From positions 140,623 to 204,622 of the forward strand of contig JANRLI010000011.1 in NCBI GenBank assembly GCA_033762625.1: 64,000 bases of DNA, in the 5' to 3' direction. Made by a program: the position numbers and the translations under genes. The notes beneath the pieces are model-generated. The model was not told where the DNA came from, ran no database searches, and saw only the letters and a list, made by a program, of their open reading frames with translations. The DNA is from Alphaproteobacteria bacterium. GTDB lineage: Bacteria; Pseudomonadota; Alphaproteobacteria; UBA9219; RGZA01. Shown piece after piece: positions 8,717 to 16,237 of this stretch (position 1 is its first letter; each line of letters starts with the position of its first letter).

Positions 8717-9367
8717 ATGCAACGTCACGCTCATTCACGCTTAAATCAGCAAGCTGGTATTGCGATTGGCCCAATTCTGTTCGTGGTCGCAATTCTTGCT
8801 ATTTTGGCAACTGCAATTGCCGCAGGGTCCTCAACCTTTGCAACTAACGCATCGCAAGAAACCAATCGCACGAATGCTGGCGCCATAATTCAGATTGGTC
8901 AAAATCTGAAGCTTGGTGTGGATCGTATTGTGGCATTGGGTACACCGCTTGCAAACGTAGATATTAATGCGTCGAACACAACCACCAATACTGCGATTTT
9001 CTCCCCACTTGGTGGCGGTCTTGTTCCTCCTTCAACGGCGCTCGCTGCAAATCCTGCAACCGATACATGGATTTACACATGGGGTGCTGTAACCAGCCTG
9101 GGCAGTACTGCACTTGAACGTCTCGCTGTACTTAAAGTGAACCAAGGGGTGTGCGATCAAATCAACGTGATTGGTGCGAACACAACTACTCACGTAACTG
9201 GTACTGACGTTGGCGCCATATCGAATACTGTGAACTTCTCCGCATGGCCTGCGAACGTGGTGGGTCCCCCAGCGCAGGTGCTTGGCGGCAAAATGACAGG
9301 CTGCATAAACAACAGCAACGCAACTGTGCCTGGTTATTATTACTATCAAGTACTGGGTGTTCAATAA
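8717..9367 (+). CDS. Pilin-like protein with atypical N-terminus
   Basis: The 216-residue product has a short charged leader ending in QQAG (Gly14). A single hydrophobic helix follows at about 15-37, then a Thr/Asn/Ala-rich secreted domain with two Cys near the C-terminal half that could form the pilin D-region loop. This is the size and layout of a type IVb major pilin, and the gene is the last of the pilus/secretion operon. However, the segment after Gly14 begins IAIGPILF instead of the FTLIE-type motif, and the +5 Glu is missing. ATG 8717 is preceded by AGGAGA at 8703-8708. The two strong hairpins after the stop fit a highly expressed structural gene. The pilin role is inferred. Confidence 0.6.
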   Translation: MQRHAHSRLNQQAGIAIGPILFVVAILAILATAIAAGSSTFATNASQETNRTNAGAIIQIGQNLKLGVDRIVALGTPLANVDINASNTTTNTAIFSPLGGGLVPPSTALAANPATDTWIYTWGAVTSLGSTALERLAVLKVNQGVCDQINVIGANTTTHVTGTDVGAISNTVNFSAWPANVVGPPAQVLGGKMTGCINNSNATVPGYYYYQVLGVQ

Positions 9368-9378
9368 TACTTGATAAC

Positions 9379-9399
9379 AGCGACTTTCTAAGAGTCGCT
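9379..9399 (+). other. Hairpin directly after the pilin-like gene
   Basis: AGCGACT (9379-9385) pairs with AGTCGCT (9393-9399). The stem can extend inward by a G-U and a T-A pair to 9 bp with a 3-base loop. It is followed by an A-rich rather than T-rich stretch. It could protect the pilin mRNA 3' end in front of the main terminator. Confidence 0.45.
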
Positions 9400-9424
9400 T
9401 GAAACTAAAAACTGCATTGAATCA

Positions 9425-9465
9425 GGGGGCGCAATAGGCTATCTATTGCGTCCCCTTGTTATTTT
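9425..9465 (+). terminator. Rho-independent terminator of the pilus/secretion operon
   Basis: The arms 9425-9437 and 9443-9455 pair over 13 bp with one G-U wobble and a 5-base loop. The stem starts GGGG and ends CCCC. A T-rich tail (TTGTTATTTT) follows at 9456-9465. This is the strongest intrinsic terminator in the window and marks the end of the operon that began at 510. Confidence 0.85.
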
Positions 9466-9590
9466 AAGAGTGTGGGTTTTTAAAGCACGAGGGTTTTTTT
9501 TACAGCAGAAGTTCCACCCACAAATGCAGCGCAGTCTCAAGAACTAGCGGCGCATTTCAAAATCAAAAATATAAAAAGAAAGGTCGGGGC

Positions 9591-10157
9591 ATGGAGAATA
9601 TCCTGTCAGGTAAGAAGATTTGTATTTTGGTAGCAAGCGGTTTTGCCGAAGAACAATTTAGCAATATTCAAAAGTCATTAAACAAAACCGGCGCAAAATT
9701 TATCACTGTATCCCCCGAAAACGGTTTGGTTCATGGGTGGTTTGAAAACACATGGGGCCATTATTTTCCGGTTGATGTACAACTCGACCAAGCATTGGGT
9801 TCTGATTACGACGCGGTTTTGCTACCCGGTGGCGCACGTGCAATTGAAAAGCTTAAGAACAACCTTCATACCCGCCGTGTGCTGCGTCATTTCTTTGATG
9901 CACAAAAGCCGATTGTTGCGATTGCTGAAGCCATCGAATTATTGACACTTTGCGAACATCTGAATGGTCTGGAAGTAAGTGTTCCTGCCGGATTGGTGCA
10001 GACCATTAAAACCGCAGGGGCTATTATTTCTGATCAGCCAGCAATGATCGATAATCATCTGCTGACATTCGCAAAACTTTCGGATGATGGTGAATGGCTG
10101 GATGCAATTATCCAGCATGTCGCCGAAGACCGCACAGCTGTTCTAAAGGCTGCTTAA
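9591..10157 (+). CDS. DJ-1/PfpI-superfamily protein without catalytic Cys
   Basis: The 188-residue protein has the DJ-1/PfpI alpha/beta fold: strand KICILVASGFAE with the conserved Glu20, YDAVLLPGGA near 73-82, and IVAIAEAIELL at 108-118 where the nucleophile elbow (AICHG) is expected. The reactive Cys is replaced by Ala112 and the following His by Glu113, so peptidase, glyoxalase or deglycase chemistry of the usual kind is unlikely. The sequence also recalls the C-terminal domain of large catalases, but no catalase domain is present. AAAGAAAGG precedes the ATG. It stands alone and is convergent with ctaA, sharing the stop region. Confidence 0.75.
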   Translation: MENILSGKKICILVASGFAEEQFSNIQKSLNKTGAKFITVSPENGLVHGWFENTWGHYFPVDVQLDQALGSDYDAVLLPGGARAIEKLKNNLHTRRVLRHFFDAQKPIVAIAEAIELLTLCEHLNGLEVSVPAGLVQTIKTAGAIISDQPAMIDNHLLTFAKLSDDGEWLDAIIQHVAEDRTAVLKAA

Positions 10158-11182
10158 ACTTTTTGTTTTACGACAAATAATGCTGCGATGAGGCTGGTCA
10201 GCGCTAATACTGCATTCGCTTGATGCAGGCTGGCGGGGATGATATGCGCACCGGTCAATATGGTTGCTATACCAAGACAATATTGCAGGATCATAAAACC
10301 ACTTAACGCGATGCTTAGTCGTTTATCAATACTGTGCATCCGCCAAGCCAGTGTTACGGTCAACACAAAGGTAATGGTTGCCAGTACGCGGTGAATGAAT
10401 TGCACGGCTGCGGGATTTGCCGTGATGTTTTTCAGCCAATCTTCAAACGCGATAAAATCTGTCGGCACTAAGCGCCCGTCCATCAATGGGAAGCTGTTAT
10501 AGATTTTTCCGGCATCAAGCCCTGCGGTGAATGCTCCCCATACAATCGTGATCGATAAAAACAATAATGCGAATAACGTGTGGCGATGCAAACACCATGT
10601 GTAAGGTCTGTGAAGTCTGAATTGCTCCGGATGTAATCGCAGGATTTGCCAGAAGGTTAGGGCGTAGATTAACAGTGCAATCCCTAGATGCAGTGCAAGG
10701 CGAATAGGGCTGACACTTACTTGTCCGGGTTCCAGACCGCTTTGCACCATGAACCAGCCGATAAAGCCCTGAAAGCCACCCAGTAAAAAAATGCCCAACA
10801 GGGGCAGTTTAAAGCTTTTGGGTATCATTCCCTTTACCCAGAAGAACAATAAGGGTAATGCAAAGACAACGCCAATCATCCGGCCCCATAGCCGATGTAT
10901 CCATTCCCAGAAATAAATACCCTTGAATTCTTCAAGGCTCATCCCGTCATGGATACCAGCATATTGTGGGGTAGCCTTATATAGTTCATATGCTTCATTC
11001 CATGCGGCAGCGTTCAAAGGCGGCAGGGTACCCTTAATCGGCTCCCATTTTGTGATGGAAAGGCCCGATTCCGTTAGACGCGTAATGGCGCCAATAACCG
11101 CCATGCATAAAATCAGGATGCAGCAAGTGGTTAGCCAGACGGTGAGCGCTTTACGCGCCGGAATTGAAGATTGGGAAATCAT
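10154..11182 (-). CDS. ctaA: Heme A synthase
   Basis: The 342-residue polytopic membrane protein of the COX15/CtaA family oxidises the C8 methyl of heme O to give heme A for the aa3 oxidase. About eight TM helices are visible. Family motifs include GAITRLTESGLSITKW near the N-terminus, FKGIYFWEWIHRLWGR (heme-ligand His in EWxHR), LALHLGIALLIY and QFIHRVLAT, which supply the other expected His ligands. Its partners lie at 33604-39820, so ctaA is unlinked from the main oxidase operon, as is common in alphaproteobacteria. The gene is 7 bases downstream of the DUF4175-like gene and may be read with it. Confidence 0.92.
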   Translation of the reverse strand: MISQSSIPARKALTVWLTTCCILILCMAVIGAITRLTESGLSITKWEPIKGTLPPLNAAAWNEAYELYKATPQYAGIHDGMSLEEFKGIYFWEWIHRLWGRMIGVVFALPLLFFWVKGMIPKSFKLPLLGIFLLGGFQGFIGWFMVQSGLEPGQVSVSPIRLALHLGIALLIYALTFWQILRLHPEQFRLHRPYTWCLHRHTLFALLFLSITIVWGAFTAGLDAGKIYNSFPLMDGRLVPTDFIAFEDWLKNITANPAAVQFIHRVLATITFVLTVTLAWRMHSIDKRLSIALSGFMILQYCLGIATILTGAHIIPASLHQANAVLALTSLIAALFVVKQKV

Positions 11183-11189
11183 TTATTAT

Positions 11190-12005
11190 TTAGCTTTTAG
11201 CAAGACCCGTGGGGTGTCTGTCTTCAAATAGCACTGCTGCGTGCCATAATAAATCAAGGGCGGTACGAAGACCATCATTGGTTTTATCTAGCGCAATACG
11301 CACCGCAGCGCTGCGCAAGGTAAGCAAGCTTAACTCATTATGCTCAAAGTTGTCGCGTTGCTGTAACAGCACTGCAAGGCCGCGCAGGGTTTCCAAACGC
11401 TTGTTCTGTGGGTCTTCACGCAAGTTTTTGCGGAGGGAATAAATAGCCTTGGCAACGGGATGATTGAAATTATGTTCAGGAAGCGTGATAGAAACGGTAT
11501 CGCTTGTGCCTTCGCGTCGGTCACTGTCCTGCGCAATGATTTGTAGTACAACTGGCGTGCCTGCCAGTATTGAACCCGTTAAATCTAACTGGCCATCCCA
11601 ATCAAGACTTTTACGGCCAATGATATAGGTTGGAACTTCCATGACCTCTTTATCAATATAAATCCCAGACATTTGCACAACAGGCGTGATGCTAATTTTA
11701 ACGCTGCGCAGCGGCGCTGATGCGCCAATTTTAAAAGCCATAGCAACACGACCCTGCGCGGAATGTTGCGGTTGGGCAACCCATGAAACAACCGGTGGTG
11801 CAAGATTGGGGTTGGGGCGCACGGTTTCCTGCGCGGCAGTCTGCTCAGCAGGTAGAGTTTCGCTGCGGTTTAGGGATTGTAAAAATTCGGTGGTTTTATC
11901 TTTCCAGATGACGGTTGCGCCAACTGCAATAATTGCAACTACAGCTAAAACTAAGGGACCCCAAAACCGCTTTCCGTATTTTTTCTTAATCACTGGTGGT
12001 CGCAT
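11190..12005 (-). CDS. Short DUF4175/TIGR02302-like membrane-anchored protein
   Basis: This 271-residue protein has one N-terminal TM helix (about 16-34). The region TSDTVSITLPEHNFNHPVAKAIY, then LRKNLREDPQNKRLETLRGLAVLL, and LRTALDLLWHAAVLFEDRH resembles the middle of the large alphaproteobacterial DUF4175 (TIGR02302) proteins. Those are usually over 800 residues and are typically found beside lysA and argH, as here. If so, this copy has kept the anchor, one beta domain and the helical hairpin, and lacks the long C-terminal part. No leftover coding sequence remains on either side (ctaA 7 bases away, lysA 19 bases away), so it looks like a compact version, not a recent pseudogene. Function unknown. 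Confidence 0.6.
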   Translation of the reverse strand: MRPPVIKKKYGKRFWGPLVLAVVAIIAVGATVIWKDKTTEFLQSLNRSETLPAEQTAAQETVRPNPNLAPPVVSWVAQPQHSAQGRVAMAFKIGASAPLRSVKISITPVVQMSGIYIDKEVMEVPTYIIGRKSLDWDGQLDLTGSILAGTPVVLQIIAQDSDRREGTSDTVSITLPEHNFNHPVAKAIYSLRKNLREDPQNKRLETLRGLAVLLQQRDNFEHNELSLLTLRSAAVRIALDKTNDGLRTALDLLWHAAVLFEDRHPTGLAKS

Positions 12006-12024
12006 AGGTCATCCCGCAGAAGGT

Positions 12025-13281
12025 TTAATTAGCTGGAATAGTTTCCCATAATAATTGCTGTTCAATCGTTAACGGCTTACGGATTGTTTCGGCGCGGTTG
12101 CCATCAACCAACACTTCCCCAATCAGCGTCCGCGAATTGTACATGGAAGACATGGTCGCCCCATAAGCCCCTGCCATAGATATAGCGATTAAATCTCCTG
12201 CCTGACAGGGGGAAAGAGCGCGGTTTTCAGCCAGATAATCTCCTGTTTCGCAAATGGGGCCAACAATATCATATACTTGGTTCGCGGGTGCCGATGGCGA
12301 TTCGATGACCTTGCAGATGGGGTGGTGGGCTTCATAAAGGGTAGGGCGCAACAGGTCATTCATGGCAGCGTCCACAATCAGGAAGTTTTTGCTGCTGGCT
12401 TCCTTCACATAAATGACCCTGCTTATGAGCAAGCCTGCTTCACCAACCAGAAAGCGTCCCGGCTCCAGTTCTACATCGCAATTCATTTTATCGGCGAAGT
12501 CGTGAACCAGTTTGCCAAATTCAGTCAGCGGAATGGTTTCGCCCTGATATGGAATGCCAAGCCCGCCGCCAAGGCTGATGCGTTGAATAGAATGACCTTG
12601 CGCGCGAAGCTTGGTTACCATTTCTTCCATGCGCGCAGCGGAGTTGATGAAAGGCTGAGTGGTTATAATTTGTGAACCTATATGTGCGCTTAGCCCCAAC
12701 ACATTAATATTCGAAAGCGCCGCGGCTTTTGCAAAGGCGGCTTCGACGTGATCCCAGCTGATGCCGAATTTGTTTTCATCTTTGCCGGTTGAAATCTTGG
12801 CATGGGTTTCTGCATCGACATCCGGATTGACGCGCAGGGCTACAGGCGCCTGCACTTTTAACGCAGCTGCGACGCGGTTAATTGCAATCAGTTCGGGTAA
12901 TGATTCAGCATTGATTTGATAGATATAGTTTTTTAGCGCGAATTCCAACTCATCATCGGTTTTGCCAACACCGGAAAATACAATCCGGTTTCCGGGAATG
13001 CCAGCCGCCAAAGCCCGCTTCATCTCGCCAGCCGATACGATATCCATATTCGCACCGGCTTTGCCCAGCAGTGATAACACAGCAATATTGGAGTTTGCCT
13101 TTACGGCAAAAAAGATTTTCACGCGCGAATGATTAACCGCGCTGCATAATTCAGAATACCGTGCGCGGATGGTATTGGCGGAATACACATAAAAAGGAGT
13201 AGGTGTCGTTTTTGCCAGTTCCGCAATATCAACATCTTCCATCATTAGTCTTGTGTTTTTGTGAGCAATAAAATGTTTCAT
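12025..13281 (-). CDS. lysA: Diaminopimelate decarboxylase
   Basis: This 418-residue fold-type III PLP enzyme converts meso-diaminopimelate to L-lysine, the last lysine step. The N-terminal barrel carries the PLP-lysine strand VKIFFAVKANSN. The barrel also shows HIGSQI, the phosphate-binding SLGGGLGI and ELEPGRFLVGEAG. The C-terminal beta domain has GPICETGDYLA, which includes the catalytic Cys from the partner subunit, and GAYGATMSSMYNSR. Length is standard. It is the third gene of argH-lptM-lysA, starting 11 bases after the small lipoprotein gene. Confidence 0.95.
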   Translation of the reverse strand: MKHFIAHKNTRLMMEDVDIAELAKTTPTPFYVYSANTIRARYSELCSAVNHSRVKIFFAVKANSNIAVLSLLGKAGANMDIVSAGEMKRALAAGIPGNRIVFSGVGKTDDELEFALKNYIYQINAESLPELIAINRVAAALKVQAPVALRVNPDVDAETHAKISTGKDENKFGISWDHVEAAFAKAAALSNINVLGLSAHIGSQIITTQPFINSAARMEEMVTKLRAQGHSIQRISLGGGLGIPYQGETIPLTEFGKLVHDFADKMNCDVELEPGRFLVGEAGLLISRVIYVKEASSKNFLIVDAAMNDLLRPTLYEAHHPICKVIESPSAPANQVYDIVGPICETGDYLAENRALSPCQAGDLIAISMAGAYGATMSSMYNSRTLIGEVLVDGNRAETIRKPLTIEQQLLWETIPAN

Positions 13282-13292
13282 TGAGTGTTAAG

Positions 13293-13460
13293 TTATGGAT
13301 TGGCGTGTCCAGCTGGATCTATTGAAATATCAGGGTATTTACGTGGAAAGGCGTTGGGGTCGCTGCCTTCGGGGGCATCAACCACGTCTGGGCGCTTGCC
13401 GCATGCGGCGCATAACAACAATACACAAAGCATCAATAAAATCTGGGCTGGCCTGCGCAT
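13293..13460 (-). CDS. lptM: Small LptM/YifL-like lipoprotein (55 aa)
   Basis: Translating the minus strand from ATG 13460 gives a 55-residue protein. It has a Lys/Arg-containing start, the hydrophobic run ILLMLCVLLL and a lipobox CAAC (Cys20), followed by GKRPDVVDAPEGSDP and a proline-rich tail (FPRKYPDI). This matches the short lipoprotein usually found between argH and lysA in proteobacteria (YifL, now LptM), which helps disulfide maturation of the LPS translocon LptDE in E. coli. The ATG shares one base with the argH TAA (TAATG), so it is translationally coupled. Synteny and lipobox make the assignment good; the chaperone role here is by analogy. Confidence 0.8.
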   Translation of the reverse strand: MRRPAQILLMLCVLLLCAACGKRPDVVDAPEGSDPNAFPRKYPDISIDPAGHANP

Positions 13461-14887
13461 TAAAGAAACCTTTTCTTGGCATCGTTAATCGCTGCGCGTA
13501 CAGCAACAGGCGCAGTGCCACCAAAGCTGGTGCGGCTATTCATGGATGCTTCAACGCTTAAGACGTCAAAAATTTTGGCGGTAATGCGTGGTTCAATCGA
13601 TTGCAGTTCAGGTAATTTCAATTCGTGGAGTTGCACGCTTTTACCTTCAGCCAGTTTGACAATTTGTCCGGTAATATGGTGCGCATCGCGGAATGGCAGT
13701 TGCAATTCACGCACCAGCCAATCGGCGCAATCGGTTGCAGTGCTGAAACCCAAGGCGGCTGCTTCCTTCATCGCCTTAGTGTTCGCTTTCATATCGTGCA
13801 CCATCGCAGTCATTGCGCTTAACGCAAGGTCAAGCGTTTCAGCAACCATGAAGGTTTGCTCCTTGTCTTCCTGTAAATCTTTGGCGTAAGCAAGTGGCAA
13901 GGCTTTGAGCAGCGTCAACATTTGCGTAAGCACACCAAACACACGGCCAGTTTTGCCACGTACCAATTCCGCTGCATCGGGGTTACGTTTTTGTGGCATG
14001 ATGGAGCTGCCGGTGGTGAGTTGATCACCCAACGTGATGAAGCCGATTTGCGGGTTCATCCAAAGAATGATTTCTTCGGCAAGGCGCGATAAATGCACCA
14101 TGATGATGCTTGCCGCGCTTGCATAATCCATGGCAAAATCGCGGTCTGACACGCTGTCCAGCGAATTGGCGGTGGGCCTATCGAAACCTAACGCATTTGC
14201 GGTCATGGTGCGGTCAATTGGGTATGGTGTACCAGCCAAAGCCGCAGCACCCAGCGGGCATTCATTGGCGCGCTTTCGTGCCGATGTAACGCGATCGCGG
14301 TCGCGGCCCAGCATTTCAACATAGGCAAGTAGGTGATGTGCAAAACTTACCGGTTGCGCAATTTGAAAATGCGTAAGGCCTGGCATCACGCTATCTACAT
14401 GCTTTTCAGCTTGGGCAATGAGCGCGCCTTGCAATGCTTTTAATTGAGATTCGAGGTAATCAAACGCATCGCGTATCCATAATTTAAAATCTGTAGCAAC
14501 CTGGTCGTTACGTGAACGGCCAGTGTGCAAGCGGCGTCCTGCATCGCCAATCGCTTGCGTTAAATGATGTTCGATATTCATGTGCACATCTTCGAGTTCT
14601 TCTGTGAACTGGAAAGTGCCCGCCTTTATCTGCTCTTTGATGGCGTTAAGGCCATTGGTAATTTTTGTAACGTCATCACTGCCGATAATTTTCTTTGCGC
14701 CGAGCATGGTTGCATGCGCAATCGACCCTTCAATGTCATAAAGGGCAAGCTTTTTATCAAAACTGATGCTGGCATTAATGCTTGTCATAATTGCCGATGG
14801 TCCAGCCGCATAGCGGCCGCCCCACATACTGTTTCCGGATGTGTTCTTTTCGGTAGGATTGGGCACGTTTTTCTGCTTATCTGACAT
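13460..14887 (-). CDS. argH: Argininosuccinate lyase
   Basis: The 475-residue fumarase/aspartase-superfamily enzyme cleaves argininosuccinate to arginine and fumarate. The N-terminal [11 protein letters not shown], the [13 protein letters not shown] motif and the signature [15 protein letters not shown] with the mobile-loop catalytic Ser are all present. The catalytic-His region is [13 protein letters not shown]. Length is normal. It heads the argH-lptM-lysA block and is divergent from the TlpA-like thioredoxin gene. Confidence 0.96.
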   Translation of the reverse strand: MSDKQKNVPNPTEKNTSGNSMWGGRYAAGPSAIMTSINASISFDKKLALYDIEGSIAHATMLGAKKIIGSDDVTKITNGLNAIKEQIKAGTFQFTEELEDVHMNIEHHLTQAIGDAGRRLHTGRSRNDQVATDFKLWIRDAFDYLESQLKALQGALIAQAEKHVDSVMPGLTHFQIAQPVSFAHHLLAYVEMLGRDRDRVTSARKRANECPLGAAALAGTPYPIDRTMTANALGFDRPTANSLDSVSDRDFAMDYASAASIIMVHLSRLAEEIILWMNPQIGFITLGDQLTTGSSIMPQKRNPDAAELVRGKTGRVFGVLTQMLTLLKALPLAYAKDLQEDKEQTFMVAETLDLALSAMTAMVHDMKANTKAMKEAAALGFSTATDCADWLVRELQLPFRDAHHITGQIVKLAEGKSVQLHELKLPELQSIEPRITAKIFDVLSVEASMNSRTSFGGTAPVAVRAAINDAKKRFL

Positions 14888-14921
14888 TCATAAATCTTGG
14901 TTTTAAGGGTCTTTATTGATT

Positions 14922-15488
14922 ATGCAGAAAAAGAGCGCGTTCTTACAAGTCTTTCGCGTAGCAATCTTCGTTTTTTTGATTGGTGGGCTTCAAAATCAGC
15001 CTGTTTACGCAGGTTCTGCGGCAGATTTAATCCAAGGTGAAATGAAGGATTTTGTCCTTCACGCTGAGCCAAAGCCCCTTCCTGATGTCGATTTTCTGGA
15101 TGTAACAAGTAGACCCATTAAGCTCAGTGATTTTCGTGGGCGTCTGGTTTTGCTTACGCTCTGGGCGACATGGTGTCCCTATTGTTCGATTGAAATGCCG
15201 ATGCTGAGCGATATGCAGGAAGAATTTGGCCGCGATAAATTTATGGTGTTACCCATCAGCGTTGATAAGGAAGGTCCGCGCGTGGTGAAAAAATATCTTG
15301 AAGAAAAAAGCATTAACCTGCCGACATACTCCGACCCTAAAATGCGGCTGGGCATTTCGCTGCGTGCGTCTGGTGTTCCCTATGCAATACTAATTGATCA
15401 GCAAGGGCGTGAAATTGGCCGCATTCCAGGCGAGACGAACTGGAAAGCGCCCGAAGCAGCTGCGTTGATCAAAGCATTTATCAAATAG
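14922..15488 (+). CDS. TlpA/ResA-like membrane-anchored thioredoxin
   Basis: The product (188 residues from ATG 14922) has an N-terminal signal/anchor (VFRVAIFVFLIGGLQ) and a redoxin domain with the active site WATWCPYC. The following IEMPMLSDMQ and the cis-Pro region ASGVPYAILID are typical of TlpA/ResA/CcmG-type reductases acting on the periplasmic side, often on apocytochrome or Cu-site cysteines. AAGGG at 14906-14909 lies 12 bases before this ATG and 6 before an in-frame TTG at 14916, so the start may be two codons earlier. The substrate cannot be told. It is divergent from argH and nearly abuts flgD at its end. Confidence 0.85.
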   Translation: MQKKSAFLQVFRVAIFVFLIGGLQNQPVYAGSAADLIQGEMKDFVLHAEPKPLPDVDFLDVTSRPIKLSDFRGRLVLLTLWATWCPYCSIEMPMLSDMQEEFGRDKFMVLPISVDKEGPRVVKKYLEEKSINLPTYSDPKMRLGISLRASGVPYAILIDQQGREIGRIPGETNWKAPEAAALIKAFIK

Positions 15489-15491
15489 CGA

Positions 15492-16226
15492 TTAGTTGGA
15501 TGCAACTGTAGTCGGGGTGTCGTGGATGCCCAAAATCTTATCCAGCGTTACCTGTAACTTGCCAACATCCAGCACAACCGCGCCGGATGAATCTTTTTCA
15601 ACCCCATCCACTTTACCATTGGTGCTGACTTTGGTGGTCACAGATGCGCCGCTGGAATTGGTTGCAGTGACCGACACTCCATATACGCCAGCTGGCAATT
15701 GATGGCCATCATCATCCTTGCCATCCCATGTAACTGTATGTTTGCCAAGCGTGCCGGAACCGGTTGATGTGCGGACCAGTGTGCCGCTCTCATTATATAT
15801 TTTAATTGTCGCCGAAGTTGCTACATCGCTCAGGGTATAATTGAACGAACCACCTGAAGTTGCATCAGTAGATAGATAAGCGCCATCCATTTCGATGGTT
15901 TTGCCAAGATAGCCGAGCGATGAACCCACTCCCGCGCTATTTTGTGCGGCGAGTAGAGCATCTAGTTTTTCGTTGGATTTGATTTGCTGTTCAACTTGCG
16001 AATATTGAACCAGCTGCTGGGTGAATTGCGCGGAATCCATGGGATTAGTGGGATCCTGATTTTGTAACTGCGTGGTCAGCAGTTTCAAGAAGGTTGTGTA
16101 ATCGCTGGTTAGCTTGTCTTTAGCAGCCTCAGTTGCGGATTTAGTTGTCGAGCTGGTTGCGCCTGCTTGGTATTTCGCTAGCGGGTTATCGGTGCTGGTA
16201 TTCGTTAGGGAAGATGTGGTGGCCAT
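15492..16226 (-). CDS. flgD: Flagellar hook assembly (scaffold) protein FlgD
   Basis: The 244-residue protein caps the growing hook and allows FlgE polymerisation. The N-terminal FlgD motif DYTTFLKLLTTQLQNQDPTNP with AQFTQQLVQYSQVEQQ is complete. The C-terminal half holds the FlgD Ig-like/Tudor region (YNESGTLVR, HTVTWDGKDDDGHQLPAGVY). It follows fliK by 11 bases on the same strand, so the two share the sigma-54-like promoter upstream of fliK. The hook gene flgE is not in this window. Confidence 0.95.
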   Translation of the reverse strand: MATTSSLTNTSTDNPLAKYQAGATSSTTKSATEAAKDKLTSDYTTFLKLLTTQLQNQDPTNPMDSAQFTQQLVQYSQVEQQIKSNEKLDALLAAQNSAGVGSSLGYLGKTIEMDGAYLSTDATSGGSFNYTLSDVATSATIKIYNESGTLVRTSTGSGTLGKHTVTWDGKDDDGHQLPAGVYGVSVTATNSSGASVTTKVSTNGKVDGVEKDSSGAVVLDVGKLQVTLDKILGIHDTPTTVASN

Positions 16227-16237
16227 TGTGCTTGCTC

